Below, in pieces: positions 7,699 to 16,428 of a stretch of 64,000 nucleotides of DNA. The stretch spans positions 1-64,000 of the forward strand of contig DASVRT010000120.1 of assembly GCA_036388475.1 (NCBI GenBank), given 5' to 3'. The number at the start of each line of letters is the position of its first letter. Position 1 is the stretch's first letter. The notes below the pieces were generated by a model. The model was not told the DNA's origin. It ran no database searches and was given only the letters and a program-made list of their open reading frames with translations. The translations under genes were made by a program, and so were the position numbers. Source of the stretch: JALZHR01 sp036388475. Its GTDB lineage: Bacteria; Acidobacteriota; Blastocatellia; Pyrinomonadales; Pyrinomonadaceae.

Positions 7699-8727
7699 AT
7701 GTCTTTAATGTTGCAGGAGATTGCGGAACAGCCCGCGATTTTGGAAAAAACCATCGAAGCCGAGCGCGCGAAAGCCGAATCTCTGGGAAGATTTCTGCGC
7801 GCGCGCGACGTGGATTTGATTGTTCTGGTCGCGCGCGGCAGTTCCGACAACGCGGCGCTTTTCGGGCGCTATCTGCTGGAAGCGACGACCGGAATTCCCG
7901 TCTCGCTGTCCGCGCCGGCGGTTCACACGCTTTATAACGCGAAATTAAATTTAAAACGCGCCGTCGTCATCGGCGTTTCGCAATCCGGCGAAGGCACGGA
8001 CATCAATACCGTGCTGGAACGCGCCAAAACCTCCGGCGCGTTTACCGTCGGCATCACCAACGAAGCCGAATCTTCGATGGCAAAGCTCGCCGACGAAACG
8101 CTTTTAATCCACGCCGGACGCGAAAAATCGGTCGCCGCCACGAAAACCTACACCGGACAGATGCTGCATTTTTATATGCTCGCTTCAGCGCTGGCGCGGG
8201 AAAAAATCGCCTTTGAAAAAATTCCCGATTTTACCGCCCGGGCGCTTGAGCTTCGCCCGGAAGTCGAAAAAATCGTCGAACGCTATGTTTTTATGGAAAA
8301 CTGCGTCGTCGTTGGGCGCGGGATGAATTACGGAAACGCTTACGAGCTTGCCTTAAAATTAATGGAAACCTGCTACGTCGTCGCCGAAAGATTCTCGTCC
8401 GCCGATTTTTTTCACGGTCCGCTCGCCATCGTCGAACGCCGTTTTCCGGTCATTTTGTTCGCGCCGCAGGGCGTCACGCAGCGCGGAAGCCTCGATTTGC
8501 TGAATCGCCTGCGCGAGCTTCACGCCGATTGTTTTTCGATTACCAACGACGAATCCGTCGCGCGTCTCAGCTCGCGTTTCCTTAAACTGCCCGCGGAAAT
8601 CGACGAATTTCTGTCGCCGATTCCGTTTATCATTCCCGCGCAGCTTTTCGCCGGGCTGCTCGCCGCCGCCAAAGGCATAAATCCGGACGCGCCGCGCTCG
8701 CTTTCCAAAGTGACGCGCACGATTTAA
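7699..8727 (+). CDS. SIS-domain sugar isomerase/deaminase (GlmS C-terminal-like, NagB-II/AgaS type)
   Basis: 342 residues made of two SIS (sugar isomerase) domains, about 30-170 and 190-330. It lacks the N-terminal glutamine amidotransferase domain of GlmS, so it is not a full glucosamine-6-phosphate synthase. Phosphosugar-binding motifs are visible: 'ARGSSDNAALFGRYLLE' near residue 49, 'SQSGEGTD' near 97 and 'KSVAATKTYTGQ' near 143, plus 'SSADFFHGPLAIVE' in the second domain, which matches the GlmS isomerase site. Stand-alone members deaminate or isomerise amino-sugar phosphates; the exact substrate cannot be read here. It is preceded by a heptamer hairpin and followed by the 21-nt array. 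Confidence 0.8.
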   Translation: MSLMLQEIAEQPAILEKTIEAERAKAESLGRFLRARDVDLIVLVARGSSDNAALFGRYLLEATTGIPVSLSAPAVHTLYNAKLNLKRAVVIGVSQSGEGTDINTVLERAKTSGAFTVGITNEAESSMAKLADETLLIHAGREKSVAATKTYTGQMLHFYMLASALAREKIAFEKIPDFTARALELRPEVEKIVERYVFMENCVVVGRGMNYGNAYELALKLMETCYVVAERFSSADFFHGPLAIVERRFPVILFAPQGVTQRGSLDLLNRLRELHADCFSITNDESVARLSSRFLKLPAEIDEFLSPIPFIIPAQLFAGLLAAAKGINPDAPRSLSKVTRTI

Positions 8728-8737
8728 CTCATTTTTT

Positions 8738-9031
8738 AAACGCAGATTGCATTTTGCACGATGTATTTACCGATTCTTGAAATGCAGGTATCGTTTGTCG
8801 AAATGCAGGCGTTATTATCGGAAATGCAGATATGATTATCGGAAACGCAGATATGATTATCGGAAATGTAGGCGTTATTGTCGGAAATGTAGGCGTTATT
8901 GTCAGAAACGTAGGCGTTCGTTTCCGAAATATATACATCGGTTGCCGAAATGTTGGTCTGTGTCATCGAAATGTTTATGTGTTTTGCGGAAATGCAGGCG
9001 CGTGTTTCCGAAATGTAAGCCTTTTTTCGGA
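8738..9031. repeat. 21-nt tandem array A (about 14 units)
   Basis: Twelve regular units start at 8780, 8801, 8822, 8843, 8864, 8885, 8906, 8927, 8948, 8969, 8990 and 9011, with two more degenerate units before them (8738, 8759). Each unit begins 'AAATGCAGG'-like and ends 'TCGG' or 'CCG'; the middle is AT-rich. Units at 8822-8905 are almost identical; outer units are diverged. All reading frames are 7-codon periodic, so open frames on both strands are a by-product. It fills the gap between the SIS and O-antigen ligase genes. Confidence 0.9.
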
Positions 9032-9099
9032 AACGGCTGACGGCATTTGATAGTCGAGACCAGCAAAAAATAATTTATTTCCGCGTATTTTGAAATTTA

Positions 9100-10362
9100 A
9101 TGTTCCGACGTTTAGCCAAAACTTCTTTTCTGCTGCTGATTTTCTCGCTCGCTTTTATGCAGCCTTACGTTTATATCGCGGGTTTTCGAGCCGTCGCGGC
9201 GGACATTATTTTTCTTCTCGCGTGCGGCTTCTGGATTCTCTCGTTAATAACAAAACAGGCGCGTTTTCGCCGGCATAGATTTTACTGGCTGCTGCTTTTT
9301 TATTTCGCGGCGATGCTGGTTTCAGCCGTTTTTTCGATTAATCCGCGGACGAGTTTTATAAAGCTTCTGGGCGAAATTTATTTGCTCGGTTTGCCGGTTT
9401 TGACTTTTAATCTGATTGAAAACGAGAAGGATTTGAAACGCTCGCTGCAAGTCTGGCTGGCGGCGACCGGCTTGGTGGTCGCGGTCGGATTTTTAACGGT
9501 TTTTCTTTTTTATTTTCAGCGCGAAAACCTAATTCTCGATTACACGCTGTTTAGTTTCGGCACGCTTCCGCCGGGCAATTACCCGCGCGTTCACCTGACT
9601 TTTTTAAACGCCAATATGCTCTGCAATTATCTGAGCGTGAGCCTGATGTTCGTTTTGATTTTTCAAAAGCCCGGCTGGATAAATAAAAAATTATTTTACT
9701 CGCTGGCGGCTGGTATTTTATTTTGCGCGGCTTTTACGATTTCGCCGAGCCTCGGCGGAATCGCTTTGAGCCTGGGCATCTGGTGGTGGCTTTGTTTCAA
9801 AAAATCGAAGCTTTTGCTTGCCAAAACAAGTCTCGCGGGCGGCATTTTTGCTGCCGTCGCGTTTATTTTTGCGGTGATGATTGCGCCGAGCCTGCACCCG
9901 ACCGCGCCGTTTTACATCGACGTTCCTTTTATCGAAAAACGATTTGCGCCGTCGGGAAGAATAATGACCTGGATGGATTCGTGGAGAACTTTTTCGGAAA
10001 ACCCGTTTTTCGGGCGCGGCGTCGGGCAGGACGCCTGCGACGTCAGATATTTCGACTTAACCGGGAGACTGCAAACCCTGACCGACGCGCACAACGTTTT
10101 TCTGAACGTCGCCGCGCAGACGGGAATTTTCGGGCTGCTGGCGATAATTGCGATAATTTTTTATATCACGCGAAAAACGTTTCCATTGAATTTCGACGAA
10201 ACAAACCGGAGCGTTTTTCGCATCGGCTTGGGACTGGCTTTTATCAGCGCCTTTTTTTATCAGGGCATCGGCGGCTCGTATGAAGACGCGCGGCATCTGT
10301 GGGTTTTGATTGGATTTTTTCTGATTAGCGAAGCGGGAAATTTAACGACGAAGTCGGAGTGA
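9100..10362 (+). CDS. O-antigen ligase family protein (WaaL-like)
   Basis: 420 residues, about eleven hydrophobic segments. A large extracytoplasmic loop in the C-terminal third contains 'SGRIMTWMDSWRTFSENPFFGRGVGQD' and 'DAHNVFLNVAAQTGIFGLL'. This is the Wzy_C pattern, with the conserved Arg and His of O-antigen ligases and polymerases. Such enzymes transfer undecaprenyl-linked polysaccharide to lipid A-core or polymerise repeat units in the periplasm. No other glycan-assembly genes are adjacent, so the acceptor is open. The start is an ATG with a weak upstream site, shortly after array A. Confidence 0.82.
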   Translation: MFRRLAKTSFLLLIFSLAFMQPYVYIAGFRAVAADIIFLLACGFWILSLITKQARFRRHRFYWLLLFYFAAMLVSAVFSINPRTSFIKLLGEIYLLGLPVLTFNLIENEKDLKRSLQVWLAATGLVVAVGFLTVFLFYFQRENLILDYTLFSFGTLPPGNYPRVHLTFLNANMLCNYLSVSLMFVLIFQKPGWINKKLFYSLAAGILFCAAFTISPSLGGIALSLGIWWWLCFKKSKLLLAKTSLAGGIFAAVAFIFAVMIAPSLHPTAPFYIDVPFIEKRFAPSGRIMTWMDSWRTFSENPFFGRGVGQDACDVRYFDLTGRLQTLTDAHNVFLNVAAQTGIFGLLAIIAIIFYITRKTFPLNFDETNRSVFRIGLGLAFISAFFYQGIGGSYEDARHLWVLIGFFLISEAGNLTTKSE

Positions 10363-10396
10363 TAAACGATGAATTCATCTAAGTGTAGACAGTAAA

Positions 10397-11701
10397 CTAG
10401 CTGAAAGCGCGCAGCAGAGCCTCGCGCATCTCGCCCGCCGTGCGCCAGCGCTGGTGCGGCTCTTTGGAGATGGCTTTTTCGATGACTTCGGCGAGACGCG
10501 GCGCAAGCTGCGAGTTTCTGATTATGAGCGGCACGAAAGGTTTTTCGAAAATCGCTTTGACCGTTTCGGCGATTCCGGCGCGCGGGCTTAAATCGAGCGC
10601 GTGCGTGCCGGTCAGCAAGGTGTAAGCCGTCATTCCCATCGCGTAAATGTCCGACGGCGGCTGCACGTCCTTGAAATCGCGGATTTGTTCGGGCGGCATA
10701 TAGGCGATTGTTCCAGCCACGTCGCCGACCATCGTGACGCCGCTCATTCCCGTCTGCTTGAAGCTTTTCGCCAAGCCGAAATCCGTCAGTTTCGATATGT
10801 AATTCGGATAATTACCGTCAACCAGAATGTTCTGCTCTTTAATGTCGCGGTGAACGAAGCCGAGCGAATGCGCGAAATCCAGCGCCGCCAGAGTCTGCTC
10901 GACAATTTTCACGACCTCTCGATAATCGAGCCTGCCGCCGCGCTGCTTCGCCAGCTTCGAAGCGTCCATTCCGCCGACGAATTCGGTCACGAGATAAACT
11001 ATCCCGTTGTGCGTTCCGTGTTCGAGATAGCTGACGATGTGCGGGTGCTGAAGGCTGGCGGCGACCTCAATCTCGCGCATAAAGCGTTTCAGCGATTGCT
11101 CGCTGACGGCGACTTCCGGCAAAAGCGTCTTGATGGCGACGGCGCGACCGTCGCTTGCTTTGGTCGCCAGCATCACGCTGCCCATTCCGCCCTGACCTAA
11201 GATTCGAATCATCTGGTAGCCGGGAATCGGTTGCGGATTATTTTTCAGTTTCGGGCGGCAGTCGTCGCAGACGTAGGAAAGCTTGGCGTCGGGACGCGAG
11301 GCTTCGGTTTTCGCCAGCAGACCGCAGTTTAAACATTGAATCGTAACGGTCGAAGGAACGACGGAATTATAAGTGTTCGGGTCGGAGGAAAAAGGCGCGA
11401 CGTCCGAAGTCACCTCGACTTCAATAATCGTTTCGCCGCCCTGTATGCGGTCGCCGCTTTTTAAGTGCGCGGTTTCCAGGCGCATACCGTTGACGTAAGT
11501 GCCGTTGGTCGAGCCTAAATCCCGCAGAAAGCATTGCGGCGGCGCGATTTCCAGCAGACAATGGTGACGCGAAAAATAACGGTCTTCGGGCAGACAGAAA
11601 TGCGCCGTTTCCGTGCGTCCGATTAAAAAAGTGTCGTGTTGGTCGAAGGTGAAAGCGCGTCCCGTATGCGGACCCGAAACCACTCGCAAAGTTACTCGCA
11701 T
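10397..11701 (-). CDS. FHA domain Ser/Thr protein kinase
   Basis: 434 residues. An N-terminal FHA domain (about 5-95) has 'IGRTETAHFCLPEDRYFSRHHC' and 'LGSTNGTYVNG' split features. A four-cysteine zinc-ribbon-like insert lies near 123-150 ('CLNCG', 'CDDC'). The kinase domain spans about 160-430: glycine loop 'GQGGMGSV', 'AIKTLLPE' lysine, catalytic loop 'HRDIKEQN', 'TDFGLAK', and 'YMPPEQI'. No membrane segment is seen, so it is probably cytosolic. FHA binds phosphothreonine, which suggests self-regulation or a kinase cascade with the second kinase 1 kb away. A single module order FHA-ribbon-kinase in one chain is less common than kinase-FHA. Confidence 0.9.
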   Translation of the reverse strand: MRVTLRVVSGPHTGRAFTFDQHDTFLIGRTETAHFCLPEDRYFSRHHCLLEIAPPQCFLRDLGSTNGTYVNGMRLETAHLKSGDRIQGGETIIEVEVTSDVAPFSSDPNTYNSVVPSTVTIQCLNCGLLAKTEASRPDAKLSYVCDDCRPKLKNNPQPIPGYQMIRILGQGGMGSVMLATKASDGRAVAIKTLLPEVAVSEQSLKRFMREIEVAASLQHPHIVSYLEHGTHNGIVYLVTEFVGGMDASKLAKQRGGRLDYREVVKIVEQTLAALDFAHSLGFVHRDIKEQNILVDGNYPNYISKLTDFGLAKSFKQTGMSGVTMVGDVAGTIAYMPPEQIRDFKDVQPPSDIYAMGMTAYTLLTGTHALDLSPRAGIAETVKAIFEKPFVPLIIRNSQLAPRLAEVIEKAISKEPHQRWRTAGEMREALLRAFS

Positions 11702-11749
11702 CGCTTATCAAAGCCGGAATTATAAAGAATCCTGCTGCTGCTGTTGTAT

Positions 11750-12304
11750 TTATCTGCTGCCGAGATTTCCGGCAATCGCCAGCAGCAGCACAATCACGCC
11801 GAACGCCAGGCTCGCGCCGCCCAATATCATTCCGGCGATTGCCAGCCCTTTGCCGCCGAATTGCTCAGGGTTTGTGTTGGCGTTATTCATTCCCAGATAG
11901 CCGGTAATCACCGCCGCCAGCCCGAAAGGAATTCCGCCCCAGCAGCACAATAATACCAGACCGAGAATTCCAAGCACGAGCGAGATGGTCGGCAGCACCT
12001 GGTTTTGCCCGCGCACCGCCATCGCCGGCGGCGACATATACTGCGGCTGATTCGGCGACGCCGACTGGCTTTCCCAGTTTGAAAGCGGAGCATTGCCGAA
12101 ATTCGGTTGGTTGCCGAAGTTAGGCTGGTTGGTAAAATTCGTCGGCTGGTCGGAATAATTCGGACTGGTCGTGCGCGGCGCATTCATCTGGATGGTCGGC
12201 GGCGGCTCGTCGGTTTGCAGATTCGTTAAGGTCGCGCCGTCATTTAAACAAAAATTCAGCGACTCGTCCGTGTACGTCTGGTTGCAATTCGGGCAAACTT
12301 TCAT
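11750..12304 (-). CDS. DUF4190 domain membrane protein with N-terminal zinc ribbon
   Basis: 184 residues. Residues 1-22 are a zinc-ribbon-like tag ('CPNC', 'FCLNDG'). A Pro/Asn/Gln-rich low-complexity linker follows (about 30-85), including repeated 'NQPNFGN'. The C-terminal 90 residues hold two hydrophobic hairpins with 'LGILGLVLLCCWG' and 'GGKGLAIAGMILGG', the DUF4190 pattern. Function is unknown; the family is a small membrane module. It sits between two Ser/Thr kinase genes on the same strand, so it may be co-transcribed with them or be a substrate, but that is only inference. Confidence 0.78.
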   Translation of the reverse strand: MKVCPNCNQTYTDESLNFCLNDGATLTNLQTDEPPPTIQMNAPRTTSPNYSDQPTNFTNQPNFGNQPNFGNAPLSNWESQSASPNQPQYMSPPAMAVRGQNQVLPTISLVLGILGLVLLCCWGGIPFGLAAVITGYLGMNNANTNPEQFGGKGLAIAGMILGGASLAFGVIVLLLAIAGNLGSR

Positions 12305-12465
12305 AATTTGAATTAAGCTTTTCTCTTATTTTCTAATTTCCAAGCCGGAAAAAGCAACCGGCACGGCGTCGCTGACGTAATCTCCGGCAACGCCGCTTTT
12401 ATGACCGTCGGTTCTGACTGTGGAATTATACGCTAAATTCGATTGAAGTTGCCAGCTAGCAAAAA

Positions 12466-12589
12466 AATTACGAATTACGGAATTACGAATTACGAATCGG
12501 AAGAAATGAGCTTCGAGCTTTGATTTTGTTCGGTCTCAAAGTTTAAAGTTTAAAGTTCAAAATTCGACCGTTCGTAATTCGTAATTGAT
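12466..12589. repeat. Heptamer hairpin, AATTACG/AATTCGT family
   Basis: Words AATTACG at 12466 and 12473, one extra G, then AATTACG at 12481 and 12488. The right side has GTTTAAA (12541), GTTTAAA (12548), GTTCAAA, ATTCGAC, CGTTCGT, AATTCGT (12576), AATTGAT, in register. AATTACG words pair with CGTAATT on the right. The arm reaches the stop codon of the downstream kinase gene. Confidence 0.78.
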
Positions 12590-14220
12590 TAAAGGGTCGA
12601 GCCGCAGCGCCCGCAGAATTTTATATTCGGAGGGAAAGCGCCGCCGCAGCGCTGGCAGATTTTCTCGACCGGCTTCGGAATGCTCGACGGGAAACTCGAC
12701 ACGAAGCCAATCGGCTGCGTCGAAGTATGCACGCCGCTCGGATTTTGTCCCATTTTTAAACCGCAGCGCCCGCAGAATTTGGAAAGCGGCGGAAGCTTTG
12801 TCGAACAGCGCGGGCAAGGAAAAGACTGCGCCGCGTCGGGCGGGCTGACCATCGTAAAAGCGGAATTGCCGCAGCGCCCGCAGAATTTTACGCCTTCGGC
12901 ATAGCGCGAATTGCATCTGGTGCAGGCGACGATGCCGGGCAAAATGCTCGACGCCTCGCCGACGCTGCTGCTGCTTCCCTGCGAAGGCGACGGCTGGCTT
13001 CCCTGCTGTAAGGTTTTCAACTGCGCCTGAATCACCTGCTCGTTGCCGTCCTCGCGAACTTCAATGACGCGGTCGTCGTCTTTTTCGCCCGCTTTCGAAA
13101 CGCGCAAGATATGCTTTCCCGCCGGAACTCCGGTCAGAATCAATCTGCCGGAGCTGCCGATGGTGCCGTGCCGCTCGTCATCGACGTAAACCTCCGCGCC
13201 GACCGGAGCCATAATAACAACTCTCGATTTTCCCGTGCTTTTTCTTTCGGAAATGTCTTCCGAAGCTTTTTCGAGTCCCGAAATCCAATCGCCGACATTC
13301 GGCGGGCGCTTTGCCGGCTCGCGTTCCAGCGCCAGCATCACCGCGCGTTCGACATCCGCCGGAATATCCGAGCGCAGGGAAGAAAGCGGCGGCGGCGTGT
13401 TCATAATTTTCTGCATCACGAGCTGCATCAAATCGCCCGCAAACGGCGTTCTGCCGCCGAGCATTAAATAGGCAATCGTGCCGAGCGCGTAAACGTCGGC
13501 GCGCACGTCCACGCCGAGTTCCGGCTGCATCTGTTCGGGCGACATAAATTCCGGCGTGCCGATAATTCCGCGCGAAGACGGCGTGGCGTCCGAATTGGCG
13601 TCCGTCACGGTTTGATTGACGATTTTCGCCAGACCGAAATCGCCGACCTTGATAAAACCGTCTTCGGATTTGCCCGATTTTTTCTGCATTATAAAAATGT
13701 TGGCGGGCTTTAAATCCCGGTGCAGAATGCCCGCTTCGTGCGCGGCTTCGACGCCTTCGGCGATTTGTTTGAGCAGATTGACGGCGCGTTTGACGGTCAG
13801 CGTTCCCTCGCGGCGCAAAAGCCGGTGCAGCGTTTCGCCCTCGACGTATTCCATCACCAGATAAAAAACGCCGTCCGTCGTTTTGCCGAAATCCGTCACG
13901 TCGACCACGTGCGGATGACTAATCGAAGCCGCCGAGCGAGCCTCGCGCTCAAAACGCACAATCGCCTCGCCTTCCTGCAAATCTTCCGAATTCAATAAAT
14001 CCTGCCGGACCGTTTTTACGGCGACGCGGCGCGTCCCTAAATTTTCGTCCCGTGCGAGATAAACCTGTCCCATCGCGCCGCGCCCCAGTCGCCGCTCGAT
14101 AAAATAGCGTCCGGCTAAAAGCTGCGTTCCCGGCAGAGTGTGGCGCGTCTGTGACTGGTCTTGCGGACAAAACTGCACTTCGTCGCCGTAACAAATTTCG
14201 CATTTAGGACATTCTCGCAT
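12589..14220 (-). CDS. Ser/Thr protein kinase with PEGA domain and four zinc ribbons
   Basis: 543 residues from the ATG at 14220 (a TTG one codon earlier is less likely). Zinc-ribbon-like tag at 1-20. Kinase domain about 38-300: 'GRGAMGQVY', 'VAVKTV', 'HRDLKPAN', 'GDFGLAK', 'GTPEFMSPEQM'. A PEGA-like beta domain follows (about 330-395, 'GAEVYVDDERHG', 'LTGVPAGKHILRV'). The tail has three further double-Cys ribbons ('CTRCNSRY...FCGRCG', 'CPRCSTKL...FCGRCG', 'CQRCGGAF...FCGRCG'). No membrane helix is seen, unlike typical PASTA or PEGA kinases, so it is probably cytosolic. The ribbon array may bind nucleic acid or partner proteins. Confidence 0.9.
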   Translation of the reverse strand: MRECPKCEICYGDEVQFCPQDQSQTRHTLPGTQLLAGRYFIERRLGRGAMGQVYLARDENLGTRRVAVKTVRQDLLNSEDLQEGEAIVRFEREARSAASISHPHVVDVTDFGKTTDGVFYLVMEYVEGETLHRLLRREGTLTVKRAVNLLKQIAEGVEAAHEAGILHRDLKPANIFIMQKKSGKSEDGFIKVGDFGLAKIVNQTVTDANSDATPSSRGIIGTPEFMSPEQMQPELGVDVRADVYALGTIAYLMLGGRTPFAGDLMQLVMQKIMNTPPPLSSLRSDIPADVERAVMLALEREPAKRPPNVGDWISGLEKASEDISERKSTGKSRVVIMAPVGAEVYVDDERHGTIGSSGRLILTGVPAGKHILRVSKAGEKDDDRVIEVREDGNEQVIQAQLKTLQQGSQPSPSQGSSSSVGEASSILPGIVACTRCNSRYAEGVKFCGRCGNSAFTMVSPPDAAQSFPCPRCSTKLPPLSKFCGRCGLKMGQNPSGVHTSTQPIGFVSSFPSSIPKPVEKICQRCGGAFPPNIKFCGRCGSTL

Positions 14221-14400
14221 CAATCTAACTCGCTTTTTATTTTCGCTTTAAGCCTGAGATTTTCCAAACTAAGAACGAATATTTTCGATGAATTTGCAAA
14301 ATTCGACGATTTGCCGATTATTTGGACAATAAATTGCAAAGTTGCTATAATCCGATTCGGCAATTTTGTTTTCCGAATTTGCCGTTTGAATCAATAAAGT

Positions 14401-14476
14401 GGGTCGTTAGCTCAGTTGGCAGAGCAGAAGACTCTTAATCTTCGGGTCGCTGGTTCGAGCCCAGCACGACTCACCA
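14401..14476 (+). tRNA. tRNA-Lys (anticodon CTT)
   Basis: Full cloverleaf: acceptor GGGTCGT pairs with ACGACTC (14466-14472), D arm 'GCTCAGTTGGCAGAGC', anticodon stem GAAGA/TCTTC around loop CTCTTAA (anticodon CTT), T arm GCTGG-TTCGAGC-CCAGC, discriminator A, and an encoded CCA at 14474-14476. Confidence 0.95.
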
Positions 14477-14492
14477 CTCAAATCAATAACTT

Positions 14493-14518
14493 AGGGCAAC
14501 AATTTTAGTTGCCCTTTC
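14493..14518 (+). terminator. Terminator after tRNA-Lys
   Basis: Stem AGGGCAAC (14493-14500), loop, GTTGCCCT (14508-14515), then TTCT. It lies 16 nt after the tRNA. Confidence 0.75.
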
Positions 14519-14577
14519 TAATTTGCGCACCGTATTTTTAAAATGTTCACATCTGGAAAGGCGGAGGATGAAACGAA

Positions 14578-16119
14578 ATGAATACTAAAAAAGCTCGCGT
14601 GTTTGCAGCAGGAAAAAATCCGCCGTCGCAGAGATTTGTGACGAGCAGCCGAATGATTGCAATTGCAATATTTTGTACGATATTGCCCGGTTTTAGCGCC
14701 GGATTTGCTTCGGCGCAAACCGACAATTTCCACCAGACCGGACAAATCAGAGCGATCGTCTCGGAGACGGAAACGGAAACTCCTTCCTGGAAAGGCACGG
14801 CGTTTGATGCGGGATTTAAGTTTTCGGGCGTCGCCAAATCAAAAGTGGATTTTTATTTCAGCTATTCGACGCTTGAAGACGGAGTAACGACTGAAAAATG
14901 GGTTGCTCTGCCCGCCGGCAGAAATTGGAGCGAGCTTTCAAATCAACAGGTGCGCGCCAGCGGCAGACTAAAGGATAATAAATTATTAAACGCGGCGGCG
15001 GTGCCGCTTGCTCGATTATCGGAAGATTATCTGACCAATCCGCCGCCGACCGTCGGACTTTACAAGGTCGTCGCCGTGCCTCTGACTATCCAGCCGCCGT
15101 CAGCTCAGGGAAAGTCCGGTCAAAACTCCGCCGCTTTAAACGTCACGCCGGAAGCGATTCGCAACACTCTGTTTAATGCTCCAAACTCGGTTAATAAGTT
15201 TTATCTCGAAGCTTCGTACGGAATGTTCGGGTTTACCGGCGTCCATCATCCGCAGGCGGATGTCGTGCCGGTGACAATTCAAGCGACTATTTCGAGCAAC
15301 TGCCAGGAGCAGATTATGAATCAATTTACGGCAACCGTGCGGCAGCGGCTGCTGGAACAAAATATCGATACGACCAACGGCAGCGTCGACCTCGGGATTA
15401 TAATTTTCAATGATATGCCGGGATGTCCTAATTATCCTTTCGCCACGCGCGGCGCGCTCGGGTCGCGGGGAGTGCCGCAGTGGTTATGGATTCCGGAGAG
15501 TTGGTTTGCAACCGGTCCGGCAATTACAGCGCACGAAATAGGTCATACTCTCGGCGGCAATCATCCGCTTGCCCTGCGGTGCGCGGACTTTGATAATTCG
15601 CAAACCTGCGTCGTCGTCGAAGCTAATGATAGAGATTTGATGACGTACGGCGGCGAATATTACCTGATGCCGAATAATTACGAGCGGCGGCGCTGGGGTT
15701 GGCATCCTCCGGGCGCATTTGATAATCCTTCGGTCGGATTCGTCCATCTGTTTGATTTGCAGTCTCCCGTCCTGCCGTTCGCTAAAGAGGCTGTCAGGCG
15801 GGGAAGATTTTATTTCCGAAGTTTGATGTCCGGACCTTTCGTCGAACACGACATCTATCCGGAAGCGCGCCGAAATTGGGGACGATTCGAGAGGTATCAG
15901 GCAACGGATGAATCGTTCCGCCTGGGAATTGCCGTCCGGATTGGTCATATAAACTACGGCGCGCCGGAGATAGTATCGGTACTAATTGACCCTAACGACA
16001 CTACCGTGCTGGAAGACGCGCCGCTGCGGGAAAATCAGCAGGTTTCGATTGGCGGAGTGGTCATCAAATGCCTAAGAGAACATAACCCGGGCTGGGGAAC
16101 GCGGATGAGAGTCCAGTGA
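14578..16119 (+). CDS. Secreted zinc metalloprotease, metzincin type (gametolysin/M11-like)
   Basis: 513 residues. The N-terminus has basic residues then a hydrophobic stretch ending 'GFASAQ' near residue 47, a Sec signal. The zinc site 'HEIGHTLGGNH' (H319, H323, H329) fits HExxHxxGxxH, the metzincin signature. A conserved Met further on ('DLMTYGGEY', about residue 353) can be the Met-turn. The arrangement resembles bacterial M11/gametolysin-like peptidases, which act outside the cell. The region before the zinc site is a probable propeptide or beta domain. Start chosen by 'GGAGG' at about 14564; an internal ATG at residue 26 is possible. It is a single gene between tRNA-Lys and pilD. Confidence 0.8.
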   Translation: MNTKKARVFAAGKNPPSQRFVTSSRMIAIAIFCTILPGFSAGFASAQTDNFHQTGQIRAIVSETETETPSWKGTAFDAGFKFSGVAKSKVDFYFSYSTLEDGVTTEKWVALPAGRNWSELSNQQVRASGRLKDNKLLNAAAVPLARLSEDYLTNPPPTVGLYKVVAVPLTIQPPSAQGKSGQNSAALNVTPEAIRNTLFNAPNSVNKFYLEASYGMFGFTGVHHPQADVVPVTIQATISSNCQEQIMNQFTATVRQRLLEQNIDTTNGSVDLGIIIFNDMPGCPNYPFATRGALGSRGVPQWLWIPESWFATGPAITAHEIGHTLGGNHPLALRCADFDNSQTCVVVEANDRDLMTYGGEYYLMPNNYERRRWGWHPPGAFDNPSVGFVHLFDLQSPVLPFAKEAVRRGRFYFRSLMSGPFVEHDIYPEARRNWGRFERYQATDESFRLGIAVRIGHINYGAPEIVSVLIDPNDTTVLEDAPLRENQQVSIGGVVIKCLREHNPGWGTRMRVQ

Positions 16120-16220
16120 TGGCTGGCGGTTCGAGCACGCCGCGCCTCGACATTTTTTGATTTCTCCGTGCTTTGCGGAAAAATTAAGCAAAGCGAGAAA
16201 ACCGGCGGTCGCTGATTGTA

Positions 16221-16290
16221 AATTCTAAATTCTTAATTATAAATTGTTTGACCGAAGATTTAGAACATTAATTTGGAATTTGGAATTTTC
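16221..16290. repeat. Heptamer hairpin, AATTCTA/AATTTGG family
   Basis: Words AATTCTA (16221), AATTCTT, AATTATA, AATTGTT (16242), then AATTTGG (16270), AATTTGG, AATTTTC (16284), all on one 7-nt register. Lies in the 306-nt gap before the prepilin peptidase gene. Nothing else in 16120-16428 looks like a gene. Confidence 0.72.
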
Positions 16291-16428
16291 CGGTTCTTTA
16301 TTTTTGTGCTAAGCCATTTTTCTCTTTTCCTTTTTTCCGCAAAAGGTTATTATTGATTCGGACTTGAAAAGTCCGCGCGTTTTTCCGCTTTTCTACTTCC
16401 TTTTCCTTCCAATCGAGGTTTTCCTTTG

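Noticed and set aside
8738..9031. CRISPR array
   Set aside because: No alternation of constant repeat and unique spacer; unit is 21 nt, and no cas genes are in the window.
8736..9050. Open frames on both strands inside array A
   Set aside because: They are forced by the 21-nt period; translations are 7-residue repeats with no domain or start signals.
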